This document shows, piece after piece, positions 1 to 10,740 of a DNA stretch of 64,000 nucleotides. Made by a program: the position numbers and the translations under genes. Within the stretch, counting starts at the first letter, position 1. Each line of letters starts with the position of its first letter. The notes under the pieces are model-generated. The model did no database searches. It worked only from the letters and a program-made list of their open reading frames with translations, and had not been told where the DNA came from. Origin of the DNA: Prorocentrum cordatum (lineage: Eukaryota > Sar > Dinophyceae > Prorocentrales > Prorocentraceae); assembly GCA_963575745.1 (NCBI GenBank), contig CAUYUJ010009469.1, positions 1-64,000 of the forward strand. The letters are read 5' to 3'.

Positions 1-170
1 AGGAGGCGGAGGAGGAGGAGGAGGAAGAGGAAGAGGAAGACGAAGAGGGAGAGGAAGAGGAAGAGGGGCGGGAGGAGGAGAAGGAGGAGGAGGAAGTGGA
101 GGAGGAGGAGGAGAAGGAGTAGGAGGAAGAGGAGGAGAAGAGGAGGATGAGGAGGAGGAGGAGGAGAGCC
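1..170. repeat. (GGA)n purine tract
   Basis: Imperfect GGA/GAA triplets from the window edge; runs off the left side. Confidence 0.9.
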
Positions 171-1020
171 GTCGGTCTTCTCGGGGGCGGGCCCTGTGGC
201 CAGGGCGGGAACCGGGGCCCAGGACGGGTCCAAGGCAGGGACGAGCACAACGGCTGGACCATTGTTTTCAAGCTGCCCAATGTCTCAAGCAGTGGCGAAG
301 CGTCCTGGCTCGCCTGTAGGCCTACCAAATAATGTTCTAACAACCTTTTATGGTTTCAACGAAAGGTTCTTAGAACATTTCTGGCTGGGAGTCTTGCTTT
401 AACACATCGGGTTTATGTTCTAAGAACATCTCTGTTCGTTATTAGAACACCTTGAACATCAAAAGGTTTTCGGAACTCTATGAGTTCGGCATATTCGGGC
501 CCTCCTGGGGGTCCTCCAGCCTGGGCGGGTCCCAGCTCTGCTCTGCACAGTGTAGGAGCGGGGGCTAGGCCGCCGCAGGGCCGCTTTGCGCAGCTAGCTG
601 GGCGGGGTCAGATTTGCGCAGCTAGTTGCGCGTGGGCCGAGCCGCGCAAAATGGACCACTAAAGGGCCGACTTGCACAGCTAGCCGGGCGGGGGCCGAGC
701 CGCTCGCGGGCAGCGGGCTACCGTTCGCAGCCACGCGGGCTACCAGGGAGGGCCTTCATCCTCCTGCAGCCCAGAGGTGTGAGCCGAGTCTCTACAGTGG
801 AGACCCATGCCAAGAAACACCCTAATTGCCTCCAGGGTGCCCTGGGTTTCTTGGGTCTCGATGGTTTTGCGATGGGAAGCGTGGCGTCCCCACACCAACA
901 ATCCAGGGACTTTCTGGGGGTCCAGGGCCAGGTTTCTTGTGGAAGATCTCTTGTGGTCGAGCTCCTACTGCAGGAGAATACGCAGAACATGACGAAGGGA
1001 GCGAGGGGAGGAAGGGAGAG
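171..1020. other. Mostly unique stretch
   Basis: Apart from repeat J (283-475) and three diverged copies of a GCGCAGCTAGC-GGGCGGGG unit (565-700), nothing recognisable is seen. Confidence 0.5.
283..475. repeat. Dispersed repeat family J, copy 1
   Basis: Shares CAAGCAGTGGCGAAGCGTC, CTTAGAACATTTCTGGCTGG and ACACATCGGGT with 19123-19325; contains hairpin motifs TTCTTAGAA. Confidence 0.7.
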
Positions 1021-1038
1021 AGGAGGGGCGCCCCAGAG

Positions 1039-1111
1039 GCCGCGCCGCGCGCCGCCGGCGCCGGCGCCGCGGCGAACACCGCCGCCGCGCTGGGCACCGC
1101 GGCCGCGCAAG
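1039..1111 (+). CDS. Candidate Ala-rich mini-exon, unassigned
   Basis: Acceptor CCCAGAG|GCC and donor GCGCAAG|GCACCC (GC) bound a frame reading AAPRAAGAGAAAN then TAAALGTAAAQ. The splice signals match those of the 27-59 kb gene. The block lies just upstream of a (GGA)n array, as several real exons do. Alanine-rich GC-rich DNA often gives open frames by chance, so this is only a candidate. Confidence 0.2.
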
Positions 1112-1179
1112 GCACCCCGCGGCCGAGGGCCGCGGAGGAGCTGCGGCCAGGGGGGGCGCAGCATTCGGATGGGGGGAGA

Positions 1180-1690
1180 GCGGAGGAGGAGGAAGAGGAG
1201 GAGGAGGAGGAGGAGGAGGACCAACAGGAGGAGGAGGAGGACCCGGAGGAGGAGGAGGAGGACAGGGAGGAGGAGGAAGGAGGAGGAGGAGGATAAGGAG
1301 AAGGAGGAAGGGGAGCAGGATGAGGAGGAGGAGCAGAGCAGAAGTAGGAGGAGGGAAATGAGGAGGAGGAGGAGGAGGAGGAGGAGAAGGAATGACGAAG
1401 AGGAGAGGCAGGAGGAGGAGGATAAGCAGGAGGAGGATGAGGAGGAGAAGGACCAGCAGGAGGAGGAGGACCTCGAGGAGGAGGAGGAGCAGGAGGAGGA
1501 GGGAGGAGGGGATGAGGACCTGGAGGAGGAGGTTGAGGAAAGGGAGGAGGAGGAGGAGGAGGAGGAGGAGGAGGAGGAGGAGGAAGGGGAGCAGGAAGAG
1601 GAGGAGGAGGAGGAGGAGGAGGAGGAGAAAAACGAGGAGGGGGAGGAGGAGGATAATGAATGACGAAGAGGAGAGGCAGGAGGAGGAGCA
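1180..1690. repeat. (GGA)n purine tract
   Basis: About 0.5 kb of GGA-type triplets with AAG and CAG interruptions; the open frames across it are low-complexity shadows. Confidence 0.95.
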
Positions 1691-1932
1691 CTCATGTCTG
1701 TTGTTGCGGCGTAGTTACGGCTGCTGCACGTGCTCGGTTTGTGCTGTTGCTGGAGTGCGACGGTGTATTTTTGCATCGCGTGCGTGTGTGATGGAGTTGC
1801 TGCCAGCTGCGCTCAACCAGAGAGATCGTGTGGCAGACTATCTGTCAACCCCGGCGTTTTTCGTCGGTTTCGACCTCTGTCGGCCGTGGCTCTCAAAAGG
1901 GTATCTGGGACGATTAGCTGCCCCTATAGGGT

Positions 1933-2105
1933 ACAGTCAACCCGGGTATTAGGGACGGGCATCCTTCCCAAGGGTACCCTTGCATCCTTGCATCCTCGGT
2001 GCATCCTTGGCGACGTTCGTTGGCCGCGGCCCGCTCGAACATTTCGAAATAGGCTTCCGAGGGCCTTGCATCCTTATCGCGCATCCTTAGTGCACGGGTT
2101 GACTG
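1933..2105. mobile_element. TIR family F (TA-flanked), copy 1
   Basis: CAGTCAACCCG... to ...CGGGTTGACTG, flanked by TA on both sides; the interior has AAGGGTACCCTTGCATCC and CGCGCATCC motifs. Confidence 0.8.
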
Positions 2106-2181
2106 TACATCGAGTACTTCGAGGTCTGGCTGTTGGTCGGGCCAGCAGGTTGAACAAAAACAGTATTGATATGTCGGAGGA

Positions 2182-2407
2182 CAATTTCGGGAGCCTTGAA
2201 GCGGGGGTCTGTGCAAACGGGGGTCAGCCAGAGCGCCCGATCTTGCAGGGCCAGGGTCGCACTGACCCGTGTTTGGGTGGAGGATCCTGCGGGATCCTGC
2301 AGGATCCGTCGCATTGACTCAGGCTTGGGTGCAGGACCTTGCAGGATTCTGAAAGGTTTGACTGCCCGGGTCTGGATTGACCCGGGCCAGAAGATCCCCG
2401 AAAATTG
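2182..2407. mobile_element. Repeat family E (TGACCCGGGT/CAGGATCCTG), copy 1
   Basis: Dispersed repeat rich in TGCAGGATCCTGCAG palindromes and GACCCGGG. Ends CAATTTCGGG and CCCCGAAAATTG are an inverted pair. Confidence 0.75.
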
Positions 2408-2711
2408 TTGACATATATAGGCAGCTGATGGACGCGGAAATTCGCAGTCCAGCGCGGCAGTTTTGGCGGGATGCGCTCCGGCAGTGAAGTGTGGCAGAAA
2501 TCAGTGTAGCCGTACAGCTGGAGGGGCGCCCGCTGGATTTGATACTCCGTCGGGGTATTTCTTGCGCGCGACATTCGGCTCCAACGCACGGGTAGCGACA
2601 CACGCGGCAACGCAACATATCCGAACAACAAGAGATCCTTTGTCTCCTCGACGGTCGACGAAGAGGAGGAGGATGCGGAGGAGGAGGAGGAGGCGGAGAA
2701 GGATCGGCACG

Positions 2712-2912
2712 AACGAAATGGGTATGGAAAGAATGGATACGATGCCCAACGGCAGTTCCTGTTCAATTTGAACAGGACTCGCTGTCCGCGCCGTCGCGGC
2801 CTGTGCCCATTGAGACAGAAGGCCGCCTTCCCAACAGTGGCCGCTGTCGGTTTGGGACAACACTTGTTGTTTGGCATTGTACCCATCTTTTCAGTACCCT
2901 TTTCCGGCGTCC
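2712..2912. mobile_element. TIR family G (long foldback), copy 1
   Basis: Diverged copy: AACGAAATGGGTATGG at the left, CATTGTACCCATCTTTTCAG near the right. Inner hairpin TTCAATTTGAA. Confidence 0.7.
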
Positions 2913-2929
2913 AGAAAAGGAGGGAGGAG

Positions 2930-3052
2930 GGAGGAGGTAGGAGTGAGGAGGAGGAGGAGGAGGAGGAGGAGGAGGAGGAAAAGAAGGAGGAGGAGGAGGA
3001 GGAGAGGAGGAGGAGGAGGGGGAGGAGGAGGAGGAGGAGGAGGGAGGGAGCG
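2930..3052. repeat. (GGA)n tract
   Basis: GGA triplets starting just after a G-family element. Confidence 0.9.
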
Positions 3053-3294
3053 TCGGGGAGTGGGACAGTCGACCCGCCCCCCCCCCCCGACGGTCGACTG
3101 CCGCCGGCCGGCCGCCGGAGCCCGCCCCCCTCTCGTGGAGAGCGCGGGCCCCTCGAGAGGACCCCGCGGCGGCCTCCGCGCCCCGGCGGCCCCCCCCGCG
3201 CCCGGCGCCGGCCCTCGCAGGCGGCACCGCGCGCCGCGCGCGCGCGGCGCGCGACGCGCGGCGCGCGCACGCGCGGCGCGCGCACGCGCGGCGC

Positions 3295-3410
3295 GCACGC
3301 GGCCGAAGGCGACGCCAACGACGAAGCCGCTGGCAGCGGCGGCGACGGCGGCGGCGGCGGCGCGCGCGTGGCCGAGCGCGAGGAGACGCTCCACGCTCGC
3401 CTCGGGTGGT
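3295..3410 (+). CDS. Candidate Gly/acidic coding block, unassigned
   Basis: The + frame reads AAEGDANDEAAGSGGDGGGG then ARVAEREETLHARLG. It follows a (GCGCGC)-rich stretch (3230-3300) where all frames are Arg/Ala repeats. The mixed acidic then amphipathic composition suggests an exon. No splice boundaries could be fixed. A C-family element starts at 3462. Confidence 0.15.
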
Positions 3411-3461
3411 TTCGTCGGTCGTCGGCGGTCTTCTAGCCTCTCGAGTGGCCGCCACCAGTCG

Positions 3462-3627
3462 GGGTTGGATAGACCTCCTACCCTGACACGTCGATTAAGG
3501 AATTGGCCGTTTTCGGTTCGCGAGAGGGCGTCGCGGCCGTCGTTTTTGCGGGTCCAGGCCCGTTGGTTTCGGCTCAAGGCCGTTTTCACTAAGGGGAGGT
3601 TGACTAAAGGGAGATTCGTCCACCGCA
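3462..3627. mobile_element. TIR family C (Mutator-like MITE), copy 1
   Basis: About 166 bp with ends GGTTGGATAGACCTCC and (reverse complement) GGTGGACGAATCTCC. Flanks CCACCAGTCG (3452-3461) and GAACCAGTCG (3628-3637) match 8 of 10. Confidence 0.8.
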
Positions 3628-3786
3628 GAACCAGTCGCGCCTGGGCGAGGGTGTGCTGGAGGGGGGCTTGCCCGGATAGCCTTGAGCGGCCGCCAGAGGC
3701 CCGAGTCAAATATGACCCGACAACCAGGCGTCAAGGATCGGGTCAACCACAATGTGCTACATGCAATGCAGCTGTTTTCGCCTCCG

Positions 3787-3912
3787 CCGCCAGGCGCTTT
3801 CCTTCGTAGGTGGGCGCTTCCGCTTCCGGCGATAGGAGGCGCCTGGAAAACCAGCTTCGTGAGCTGGTTCGCTACACCCTCCTTTCTTAACCCCCACCTT
3901 CGTCCGATCCGA
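3787..3912. mobile_element. TIR family P, truncated copy
   Basis: Right half: GGAGGCGCCTGGAAAACCAG, CTTCGTGAGCTGG and CCTTCGTCCGATCCG correspond to the other P copies. Confidence 0.5.
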
Positions 3913-4604
3913 TCCTCGGGGATCGGCTCGCACAATTTCGGACGTTGGCCCCCTTGTTGCAAGCATGATATCTACGTTCGGTGAAAATGCTGCTCTCAGC
4001 ACGCTGATTGCCACCCCACTGCGTGCGCGCCGCTGCATGCGCGCCGACGCATGCAGACATTCGGCCGAGGAGCGCTCCGGCGGGAGGGCGAAACGTCGCT
4101 TGCACCAGAAGCTGACGCAACTCTCCCTCGGATGCTTCTGTCGGGTTGGATGCAAGGTGTTCGAGGTTTTGCAGGCGTGTTCGCTGGTTCTCGGCGGTTC
4201 AATCATTGTGACATCGTGGGAGTACTATTGGCGCTCTCTTCGGGCATCGTGGGGCCTCCTGGGCCATCTTGGGTGTCTTGGAGCGGTCTTGGGCGACACA
4301 GGGGCCCTCTGGCACAATTTTGGTGTCTTTTGCGACCCTTATGGCCCGTTTGGGTGCCCCCTTGCCTCCGAAAAAGTTAAGCTAGACCACGCGAGGAAGC
4401 CCAGAGGTGCCCGAGAACGCCCGGAAGCGTTCGGACCTCGGAGTTGCCGGCCTTTTGTGGATTCGCATTCGTTCTAAACAGGGACCTGAGAACATTGCGG
4501 CACGGTAACAGATAAGGAGTCGACAAGGTGGGTTCGTCAAGGTCCAGGATGCGCCCATCCACCCGTGTGTTTCCTCCGTTTTGTTTCAAAAGGCTAAGAC
4601 CGTC
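3913..4604. other. No gene seen; short CTTGGG-type repeat
   Basis: 4235-4370 is built of GCC(N)CTTGGG/GTCTTGGG units like those at 24.9, 39.4, 44.5 and 60.1 kb. The remainder shows nothing recognisable. Confidence 0.4.
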
Positions 4605-4871
4605 TCAGACTAAGACTGTCTCAAGGCGATAACCCCATCTGGAAAGCAACCGCCCTCCATCCGAGTGATATTTGTTCAGGATGTCTCCGGCCAGAGCCTC
4701 ATACATAAAAAGGAGCCGCGTCCCATCCTTGTAACTGGTGGTCGGTTTACTATTCAATTGCGCGTGGTGCCAAGACGAGAGCCCCAGCTTGAACACGTGC
4801 GGGCCTCCATCTTTGCAACTGCTTCGCTTGTAAAAGGCGAGTGCGCGCAGCGCGCCAAGGCTAGAGATCAA
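4605..4871 (-). CDS. Coding-like ORF, unrecognised; opposite strand also open
   Basis: The 88-codon minus frame includes HVFKLGLSSWHHAQLNSKPT and LLFMYEALAGDILNKYHSDG. The + strand of the same stretch (4665-4904) is also open and protein-like, so strand and reality are both unsure. An A-family element begins at 4908. Confidence 0.15.
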   Translation of the reverse strand: MISSLGALRALAFYKRSSCKDGGPHVFKLGLSSWHHAQLNSKPTTSYKDGTRLLFMYEALAGDILNKYHSDGGRLLSRWGYRLETVLV

Positions 4872-4907
4872 TATTTGATAACGGCCTGCCTTTCACCCGT
4901 GTAGCTT

Positions 4908-5065
4908 TAGGCTGGGCGTGTCCTCCCAAAAAAGGATTTAAGCAGAAAAAGGTCAAAACTGATAAAGACAAATCGACACATGATCCAACCTATTAGAAAA
5001 ATCGTCTCCCGACTATTTCTGTCTACTTTTCGATGTTCCTCCTGTAGAGGGACATGCCCGACTTC
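4908..5065. mobile_element. TIR family A (Mutator-like MITE), copy 1
   Basis: Left end TAGGCTGGGCGTGTCC and right end (reverse complement GAAGTCGGGCATGTCC) form a diverged inverted pair. The body resembles other A copies. No convincing target duplication remains. Confidence 0.5.
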
Positions 5066-5370
5066 CAGTTCCGAGGCCGTGAGCGGTGCGAGAAAGTCTG
5101 TCTGACGCAGACCGCCCGCACCGCCATCAGGGCACAACGCCTTGGTGGTGCGACAGGGAGCCGCTGCTTACAGGAAAGTGCCTTTTCGGTTCGGTTCGAT
5201 TGAGTTCCGAAGTGTTTCCGGTTCGGTTCGGTTCGGTTCGCTTCAGTGTCGGAAGAATGTCTCTCCCCCCCTCGACGGCGGCGGCGACGCCGCCTCGCGG
5301 GCCGCCCGTCTGGCCCGACCCCGCCCGCCGCAGCGGCGGCCGGTGCCACCCGGGCAGCCCTGCCCCGGCC
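5066..5370. other. No gene seen; short (GGTTCG)n patch
   Basis: 5176-5240 contains imperfect GTTCG/GGTTCG units; otherwise GC-rich sequence without clear features. Confidence 0.4.
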
Positions 5371-5418
5371 ATGGCGGCCGCCGTGGGGCCGGAGTGCGGC
5401 GGCAGCCCGGGCCTCGAG
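5371..5418 (+). CDS. Candidate first coding exon with start codon
   Basis: An ATG in good context (GGCCATGGCGG) opens a 16-codon frame, MAAAVGPECGGSPGLE, that ends at CTCGAG|GCGGGC. This is the same GAG|GC donor form used by the downstream mini-exons, in phase 0. It sits in a GC-rich non-repetitive block (5250-5460) immediately before a 0.47-kb (GGA)n array. It could be the 5' coding exon of the large + strand gene, or chance in GC-rich DNA. Confidence 0.22.
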
Positions 5419-5454
5419 GCGGGCGCGCGCGCGGCTTCCGCGGTCCGCCCCCAG

Positions 5455-5930
5455 AGAGGGAGGGGGGAGGGGGGAGGAGGAGGAGGAGGAGGAGGAGGAG
5501 GAGGAGGAGAGGAGGAGGAGAGAGGAGGAGGAGGAGAGAGGAGGAGGAGGAGGAGGAGGGGAGGAGGAGTGAGGAGAGAGGAGAGGAGGAGGGAGGAGGA
5601 GGAGGAGGAGGAGGAGGAGGAAGGAGGAGGAGAGGAGGAGGAGAGGACGAGGACGAGGACGAGACGAGGACGAGAGGAGAGGAGGAGAGGAGGGAGGAGG
5701 AGAGGAGGAGGAGGAGGAGGAGGAGGAGAGGAGAGGAGGAGGAGGAGGAGGAGGAGGAGGAGGAGGAGGAGAGGAGGAGGAGGAGGATGGAGGAGGAGAG
5801 GAGGAGGAGGAGGAGGAGGAGGAGGGGAGGAGAGGGGGGGGAGGGTGAGGGGGAGGGGGAGGGGGAGGAGGAGGAGGGAGGAGGAGGAGGAGGAGGAGGA
5901 GGAGGAGGAGGAGGAGGAGGAAGAGGACGC
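5455..5930. repeat. (GGA)n tract
   Basis: About 0.47 kb of GGA triplets with GAGAGG and GACGAG interruptions. Confidence 0.95.
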
Positions 5931-6444
5931 GCCGTGCCTCGGGCGCTCCCGTAGAGCCGATTCGATGTCGAGTTCAGCCCTGCCTGCTCCGATTCGGCAC
6001 CGACGTTCCGACGTTCCGATGCGAGCCGACGTTTGTGCGACGCCGCTGTGCGTCCCAGGCGCGGCCGCGGCCCGATTCCAGGCACGTCCCGATCCGGACC
6101 GACATCGCGAGTCGAGCTGCTCTCGGCACCGCGCGCCGCCGCCCCGCAGCCGCGGCTACCGCGCGCCACCTCGCCGCACGCCGGCGACACCTCGACGCAC
6201 GCGGGCAGCCCCGCGTCGCAGGATCGGGGGGCCCCCGCTGCGCCTTCGCGCCGCGCTCGAGCGAGTCGTGGCCATCCTCGTTCGTCGGCGCTGTCGCCGA
6301 CTGTCGTCGACGACGTCGTCGTCCGTCGTCGTCGCCCGTTGGCGGGTGGGCGGGCGAGGTGCCGCGCGCCGCGCTCGGGCGGCGGGTGTCAGCCGATACC
6401 GCCTCGCGCCTTCAGGGACCACAGAGAGCATGGACGCTTCTGAC
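5931..6444. other. GC-rich stretch without assignable gene
   Basis: Open in several frames with Arg/Ala-rich translations. No splice-site pair or protein-like frame stands out. Confidence 0.4.
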
Positions 6445-6608
6445 GCATGGCGAGGATGGGCAACCTTCCCGAGGGCACCCCCGCATCCTTGCCCTTCCGG
6501 CCCATCCTCGGCGGCTCTCGCTGGCCAGTCTCGTTCGAAAGGCGTTGACATGGGCCTCCGAGGCCCTTGCTTCCTCACCGCGCATCCTTCTGAGTCGGGT
6601 CGACCGTG
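6445..6608. mobile_element. TIR family F, copy 2 (ends decayed)
   Basis: GGATGGGCAACCTTCCCGAG through CGCGCATCCTTCTGAG and GGTCGACCG; terminal bases have lost the TA. Confidence 0.65.
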
Positions 6609-6743
6609 CAGCCTCCCGGGGCGCCCTGGCCGCCACGGCGGGAGGCTCTCTTCGACGTCCTCTGGCCAAGGGAGCGCCCCGGCGCGCGGCTCCAGGGACC
6701 GAGCCTTGGCCCGCGGCCCCCCAGAGCTTCCGCGTCTGGGGCC

Positions 6744-6905
6744 CAGGAGGGGAAAAAACACACAGACACAATGAATCGTCGATTCCCGAGAAAATATGAC
6801 AAAAATATGGGAAGTGGGCGGGAAGACAAAACCCCAGAACATATGGGAAACTATGGGGAATCTTGTTATTTGTGTCTATTTATTTGTGTGTCCCGGGGCC
6901 CCTTC
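6744..6905. mobile_element. Repeat family H (CACACAGACACAAT), copy 1
   Basis: CAGGAGGGGAAAAAACACAC at the left, GTGTGTCCCGGGGCCCCTTC at the right; AT-rich interior with AAAATATG repeats. Confidence 0.75.
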
Positions 6906-8162
6906 ACACATGGGGCGTTCCAACGAGGGCCTCGCCTTCGAAGATCGAAGGAGTTGCCATCTCTTCCGCGGCGGAAGGGCGGCGGAGGCAAAAAAAAGCG
7001 CCCCCAAGAGGTGAAGACGTTTTTGGGTTCAGGGTTTCCGAGATCCGCCACAGGAGGGCGGAGGCTTCTGGCAATCCTCGGCCTCCGGGGGGCCGGTTCT
7101 GGGCTCCCAGGACCATGCACAAAAAGGTGGACGACAGAGTCCCGGCCCGTGGAAGGGGTCCAGAGTAGCATTCCCCGTCGATGGAATAAAAGCATGGCGT
7201 CCGTCGAGGTTTGGGGACATCGACGTCATCGCAAAGTCCTGGTGGCGCAGGCAGCCCTGTTGCATCTCCAGCTATTATCTGGAGGCACCTGATCGGACCC
7301 TGGGGCCTGCGCGGATCCACCCATCGGCGCGCAAAAAGCAAGAAGCGAGGCTAGTTGGCGCGGTAATTCGGACCTGCTTGAGTTGCACCTTCGGGATTGC
7401 TGGTCTGTCCTGTAAACTGTTGTCGCGTTTTATATCCGGCGCAGGTTCGACGCATGTTCGATGTGGATCCGACGCGGATTTGACATGCATTTGACAAGGA
7501 GTCGACATTCTACGTGGTTTCGATGCGGGTAACGACGCGATAGGACGGACAAGGTCCCCCGAGTGCTTGCCATCGTACTGCTGGGTCCGCTCCCCCTCCT
7601 TCCTCCGAAATAGCGCTGTTGGGAAAAAACAGACAAGGTCCCCTGGAGATGCAACATAATGCCTGCCTAGCGCCTGGTAGTGCTGTGTTTCGCATCGTGG
7701 AGCTGCCGAACGGCAAATTCGTGTCGTGTCGACGCGACGGCGGCGTTAGCGCGGGCGTTCAAGGTTGAACGCCGTCAGCGGCCCTGAAACGACCAGTATC
7801 GAACGATCTGCGCCATCTGGAAACCGCGATCGTGCCAGGTTGATTGGCCCACGCGGCATCATGACCTAGCGCCGAGGTCGTCGCGACACGAGCCTGCCGC
7901 AGACACATTAGCTACCGCATCTTCAGTCGGGTCGCCCCCGAGCAGAAAATCCGAGGCGGGAATTTATCCATATCCACCGTCTGGAGGGGCAGTTTTCGGA
8001 GCCTCGGCAGCCGGTGGGTATGGACAGATTCGGGTCCCCGGGGCCGAAACGTATCCATATCCTCCGCCCGCTGGGACACCAGGACGCTGCCAGGACGTCG
8101 GTTCCCAGGCGGTGGACATGGACAAATCCCCGCCTCGCAGAAAATGCTTCTCGGAGCCGCAG
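6906..8162. other. No features recognised
   Basis: Contains short repeated phrases such as ACAAGGTCCCC (7549, 7632) and ATGCAACA-like strings, but no ORF or TIR pair I can support. Confidence 0.4.
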
Positions 8163-8208
8163 GAGCTGGGCGCCGCCGCCAGCCCCCGCGGAGAGCTGGC
8201 GATCCGGG
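8163..8208 (+). CDS. Candidate mini-exon, unassigned
   Basis: Short frame ELGAAASPRGELAIR between GCCGCAG|GAG and CCGG|GTGCGC (GT). It is phase 0 at its start and could follow the 5371-5418 candidate. It lies in a GC-rich block between unremarkable DNA and an E-family repeat. The frame stays open downstream to about 8283 (Pro/Ala-rich), so it may be longer. Family unknown. Confidence 0.2.
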
Positions 8209-8283
8209 GTGCGCTGCCGCGCGCGTCTCCGCCGCACGCCCCGCCGCTGGCGGGCGCCGGCCCTGGGCCTCCAGCGCCTCTGT

Positions 8284-8510
8284 CGGGAGCCTCGAGACGG
8301 GGGTCAAGGCAAGCGGGGGTCAGCCAGAGCGCCCGATCTTCCAGGATCCTGCAGGGCCAGGGGCGCACTGACCCGGGTTTGGGGTGCAGGATCATGCAGG
8401 ATGTTGTCGGATCCTTCGCAGTGATCCGGGCTTGGGCGCAGGATCTTGCAGGATCTTGCAAGGCCTGACTGACCCGGGTCTGGATCGACCCCGGTCAGAA
8501 GATCCCCGAC
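8284..8510. mobile_element. Repeat family E, copy 2
   Basis: CGGGAGCCTCGAGACGGGGG to GTCAGAAGATCCCCGAC, with the CAGGATC and GACCCGGG core. Confidence 0.75.
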
Positions 8511-8563
8511 TCTGGCAGATCGAAATGGCGAGCTCGTCCCAGACATCTGGCACCTCGAAGAAG

Positions 8564-8693
8564 CTTGGCATCGCTCGGACGTGTGCATTTTCCTTCGGCG
8601 AGGACCGTCGAGGAGCATCCTTGATCATTTGGCGAAAAACCCACGCACGAAACTGAAGCATGCACACGGAATCGACGTCCGAGCGCTGGCCAG
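8564..8693. mobile_element. TIR family D, copy 1
   Basis: CTTGGCATCGCTCGGACGTG on the left and CGTCCGAGCGCTGGCCAG on the right. Flanked by GAAG on both sides (8560-8563, 8694-8697). Confidence 0.8.
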
Positions 8694-8828
8694 GAAGGGG
8701 TGGGAGCATCAGGGCGGCCGGCTGGTTTCGATGTCTGACGGCTGGAGGCCGATGTCGGACCTCGGGGCTTTCAGGCAACAGCTTGGGGCGAGAGGCCGGC
8801 TGTTGGGAAGGAGCTGATTCGGACGCAG

Positions 8829-9019
8829 CTCCTGGGAGGTCAAGTTCTGATTTTGCCCTGGTCCGACATCTGGCTTAGTCTGGCTCAATCTCGTTGAATC
8901 CCGTTCAATCCCGCTTAATCCGGCTTAGTCCCGCTGAATTCGAGGCCCACACCGGGGTAACAGCCCCCAAATGGGGCTCTTACTCCTCCTCAGTCCTTCC
9001 GACGAAAGCCTCCCAGTAG
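8829..9019. mobile_element. TIR family K, copy 1
   Basis: CTCCTGGGAGGTC at the left, GCCTCCCAGTAG at the right; inside is a run of TTAATCC/TCAATCC units and GGGTAACAGCCCCC. Confidence 0.65.
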
Positions 9020-9320
9020 TTTACCAGCCTGGAACATATCCTTATCCCTATGCTGGGCACATCCTCATCACGATGCCAATCTTAGGGATCCCCTTATTTT
9101 CTGAGGGCGAACCCCTAAGATTGTCATCGCCTTTTGGCGTGTCAATCTTAGGGATAGGGATACGTTCGAGGCTGGTAAGCAGTCGCCTCCCAACCTAAGC
9201 AGAGATGGGGGGGGCATCAGGGCGGCGGCGGGCTGTGCCGCGATGCCTGGCATCCGGAGGCCGCGGTCGGACCTCGGGGCTGTCAAGAACAACAGCTTGG
9301 GGCGAGAAGCCGGCTGCGGG

Positions 9321-9451
9321 CTTGTCCTCGCTCGGACGTGTGCGTTTTTTCCCCGGCGAGGAGCATCGGGGAGCATCCTCGATGATCTGGCGAAAAAAAC
9401 ACGCACGAAACCAAAAAAAACACAGGGAGTGGACGTCCGAGCGATGGCCAG
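9321..9451. mobile_element. TIR family D, copy 2
   Basis: CTTGTCCTCGCTCGGACGTG to CGTCCGAGCGATGGCCAG, with a normal interior (GGCGAGGA...GATCTGGCGAAAAAA). Flanks CGGG/TGGG. Confidence 0.75.
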
Positions 9452-9885
9452 TGGGGAAGGGGTCGAGAGGCCTGGGGGCCTGCAGGCGAAGTAGGTTGGT
9501 AGGTCGACCCTGCCAAATCTCAGGAGGGGAATTATCCCAGTGCGACCCTACCCAGGAGTTGCAGGATCTAGGAAAGCAACATCTATACGAAGCTGAGCTA
9601 AGCTAAGATGAAGCTAAGGTAAGATGAGATAAGCTGAGCTAAGATGAGATAAGCAACGCGAAGCTAAGGGAACGTTACTGGGAGAACCGCGGGGCGGATG
9701 CCGGGGGAACCGCCCGGGGCGTGCCCCACTGCCCGGCCCTTTTAAGCACACAGAGTAAGAACCCTTCTAGGCAGAGCCTAGGTAGGGAACAACAGCTTGG
9801 GGCGAGAAGGCGGCTGTGGGGAAGGGGCGGAGAAGCCTGGGGGCCTGCAGGCGAAGTTGGTTAGCAGGTCGACCCTGCCAAATCT

Positions 9886-10076
9886 CAGGAGGGGAAAAAC
9901 ACGCAGACACAATCGATCGTCGATTCCCCAGAAAAGATTGGAAAAAGATGGGAAGTGGGGGGGAAGACACAAACCAAGAAAATATTGGGGGGAAGACAAA
10001 AACCAAGAAAATATTGAAAAATATGTGGAATCGGGTTATTTGTGTGTATTTCTTTGTGTGTCCCAGGGCCCCTTCA
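9886..10076. mobile_element. Repeat family H, copy 2 (internal 30-bp duplication)
   Basis: CAGGAGGGGAAAAACACGCA to GTGTGTCCCAGGGCCCCTTC. A 'GGGGGGAAGACA...AACCAAGAAAATATTG' unit is present twice. Flanks AAATCT and AAATCA resemble a short TSD. Confidence 0.75.
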
Positions 10077-10180
10077 AAATCAAGGGTACCCTTGCGTCCT
10101 GTGCGTCGCGACCCACGCCTTCTGCATTCCTGTGGCAATCTGGCCCTCGGAAGGGTCTGGTGTCCTCTCGCGTGTCCTCT
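10077..10180. mobile_element. Family-F-related fragment
   Basis: AAGGGTACCCTTGCGTCC followed by GCGACCCACGCCTTCTGC and TGGCCCTCGGAAGGGTCT; the same variant recurs at 22665-22760, showing a sub-family. Follows an H element. Confidence 0.55.
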
Positions 10181-10430
10181 CCAATCGGCCCCGACTGTAC
10201 GCATCGACAGATTGGAGCACCCGATGTCTGGGTTCCACGACTGGGGTCTCTGAGCGGCTGCCTCTGGCCGTGAACAAAAAATGCCCGGGGCGAACAAAGT
10301 TGATCTCGGGAAGGATGTCGAGAGTTCTTGGGACCTCGTACAAGGCAGTTCGTGTTTGATCCCCAGGCTCCAAGATTCTCCGAATAGTGCTCGCATTTCA
10401 GCGTTCTTACTTGATCTCCTCATGGCAATA

Positions 10431-10626
10431 CAGGGCAGTTTTTAATTCATGCTCCGCGTGCGGATCATGGATTAGAAATGCAGGGATTTAGCATTAAAAA
10501 CAACGATGCGTTCATGCATAAATTTTGTCATACATTGTTCATCTATTAAACAACTTTTGTTTTTTGTTTTTGCAAAAAATGTAAATCTATGTTTTTTTAG
10601 ATGCAAAAAACAAAAAAACTGCCCTG
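10431..10626. mobile_element. TIR family L (TA-flanked), copy 1
   Basis: CAGGGCAGTTTTT and AAAAACTGCCCTG are perfect inverted ends, flanked by TA on both sides (10429-10430, 10627-10628). AT-rich body. Confidence 0.85.
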
Positions 10627-10740
10627 TAGGCTCGGTGTGCCGGGATGTATCCACGTGCACCGCCCAGGAAACCGATATGACCGGACACGGGGAGGCAGGG
10701 CACGTGGACATGTTCGGGCCCGTGGGGCCCGCCCCTTTCG

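Noticed and set aside
626-1776. Long open frames of Glu/Arg/Ser repeats (345 and 352 codons) across the (GGA)n tract
   Set aside because: They are translations of a purine triplet repeat; all frames are open and low complexity.
5176-5240. GGTTCG repeats as a possible interstitial telomere
   Set aside because: Only a few imperfect units and not a known telomere motif (dinoflagellates use TTTAGGG).
5086-6774. 562-codon + frame through 5.1-6.8 kb
   Set aside because: It spans a (GGA)n array and GC-rich DNA and has no consistent protein-like composition; only the small ATG exon at 5371 was kept as a candidate.
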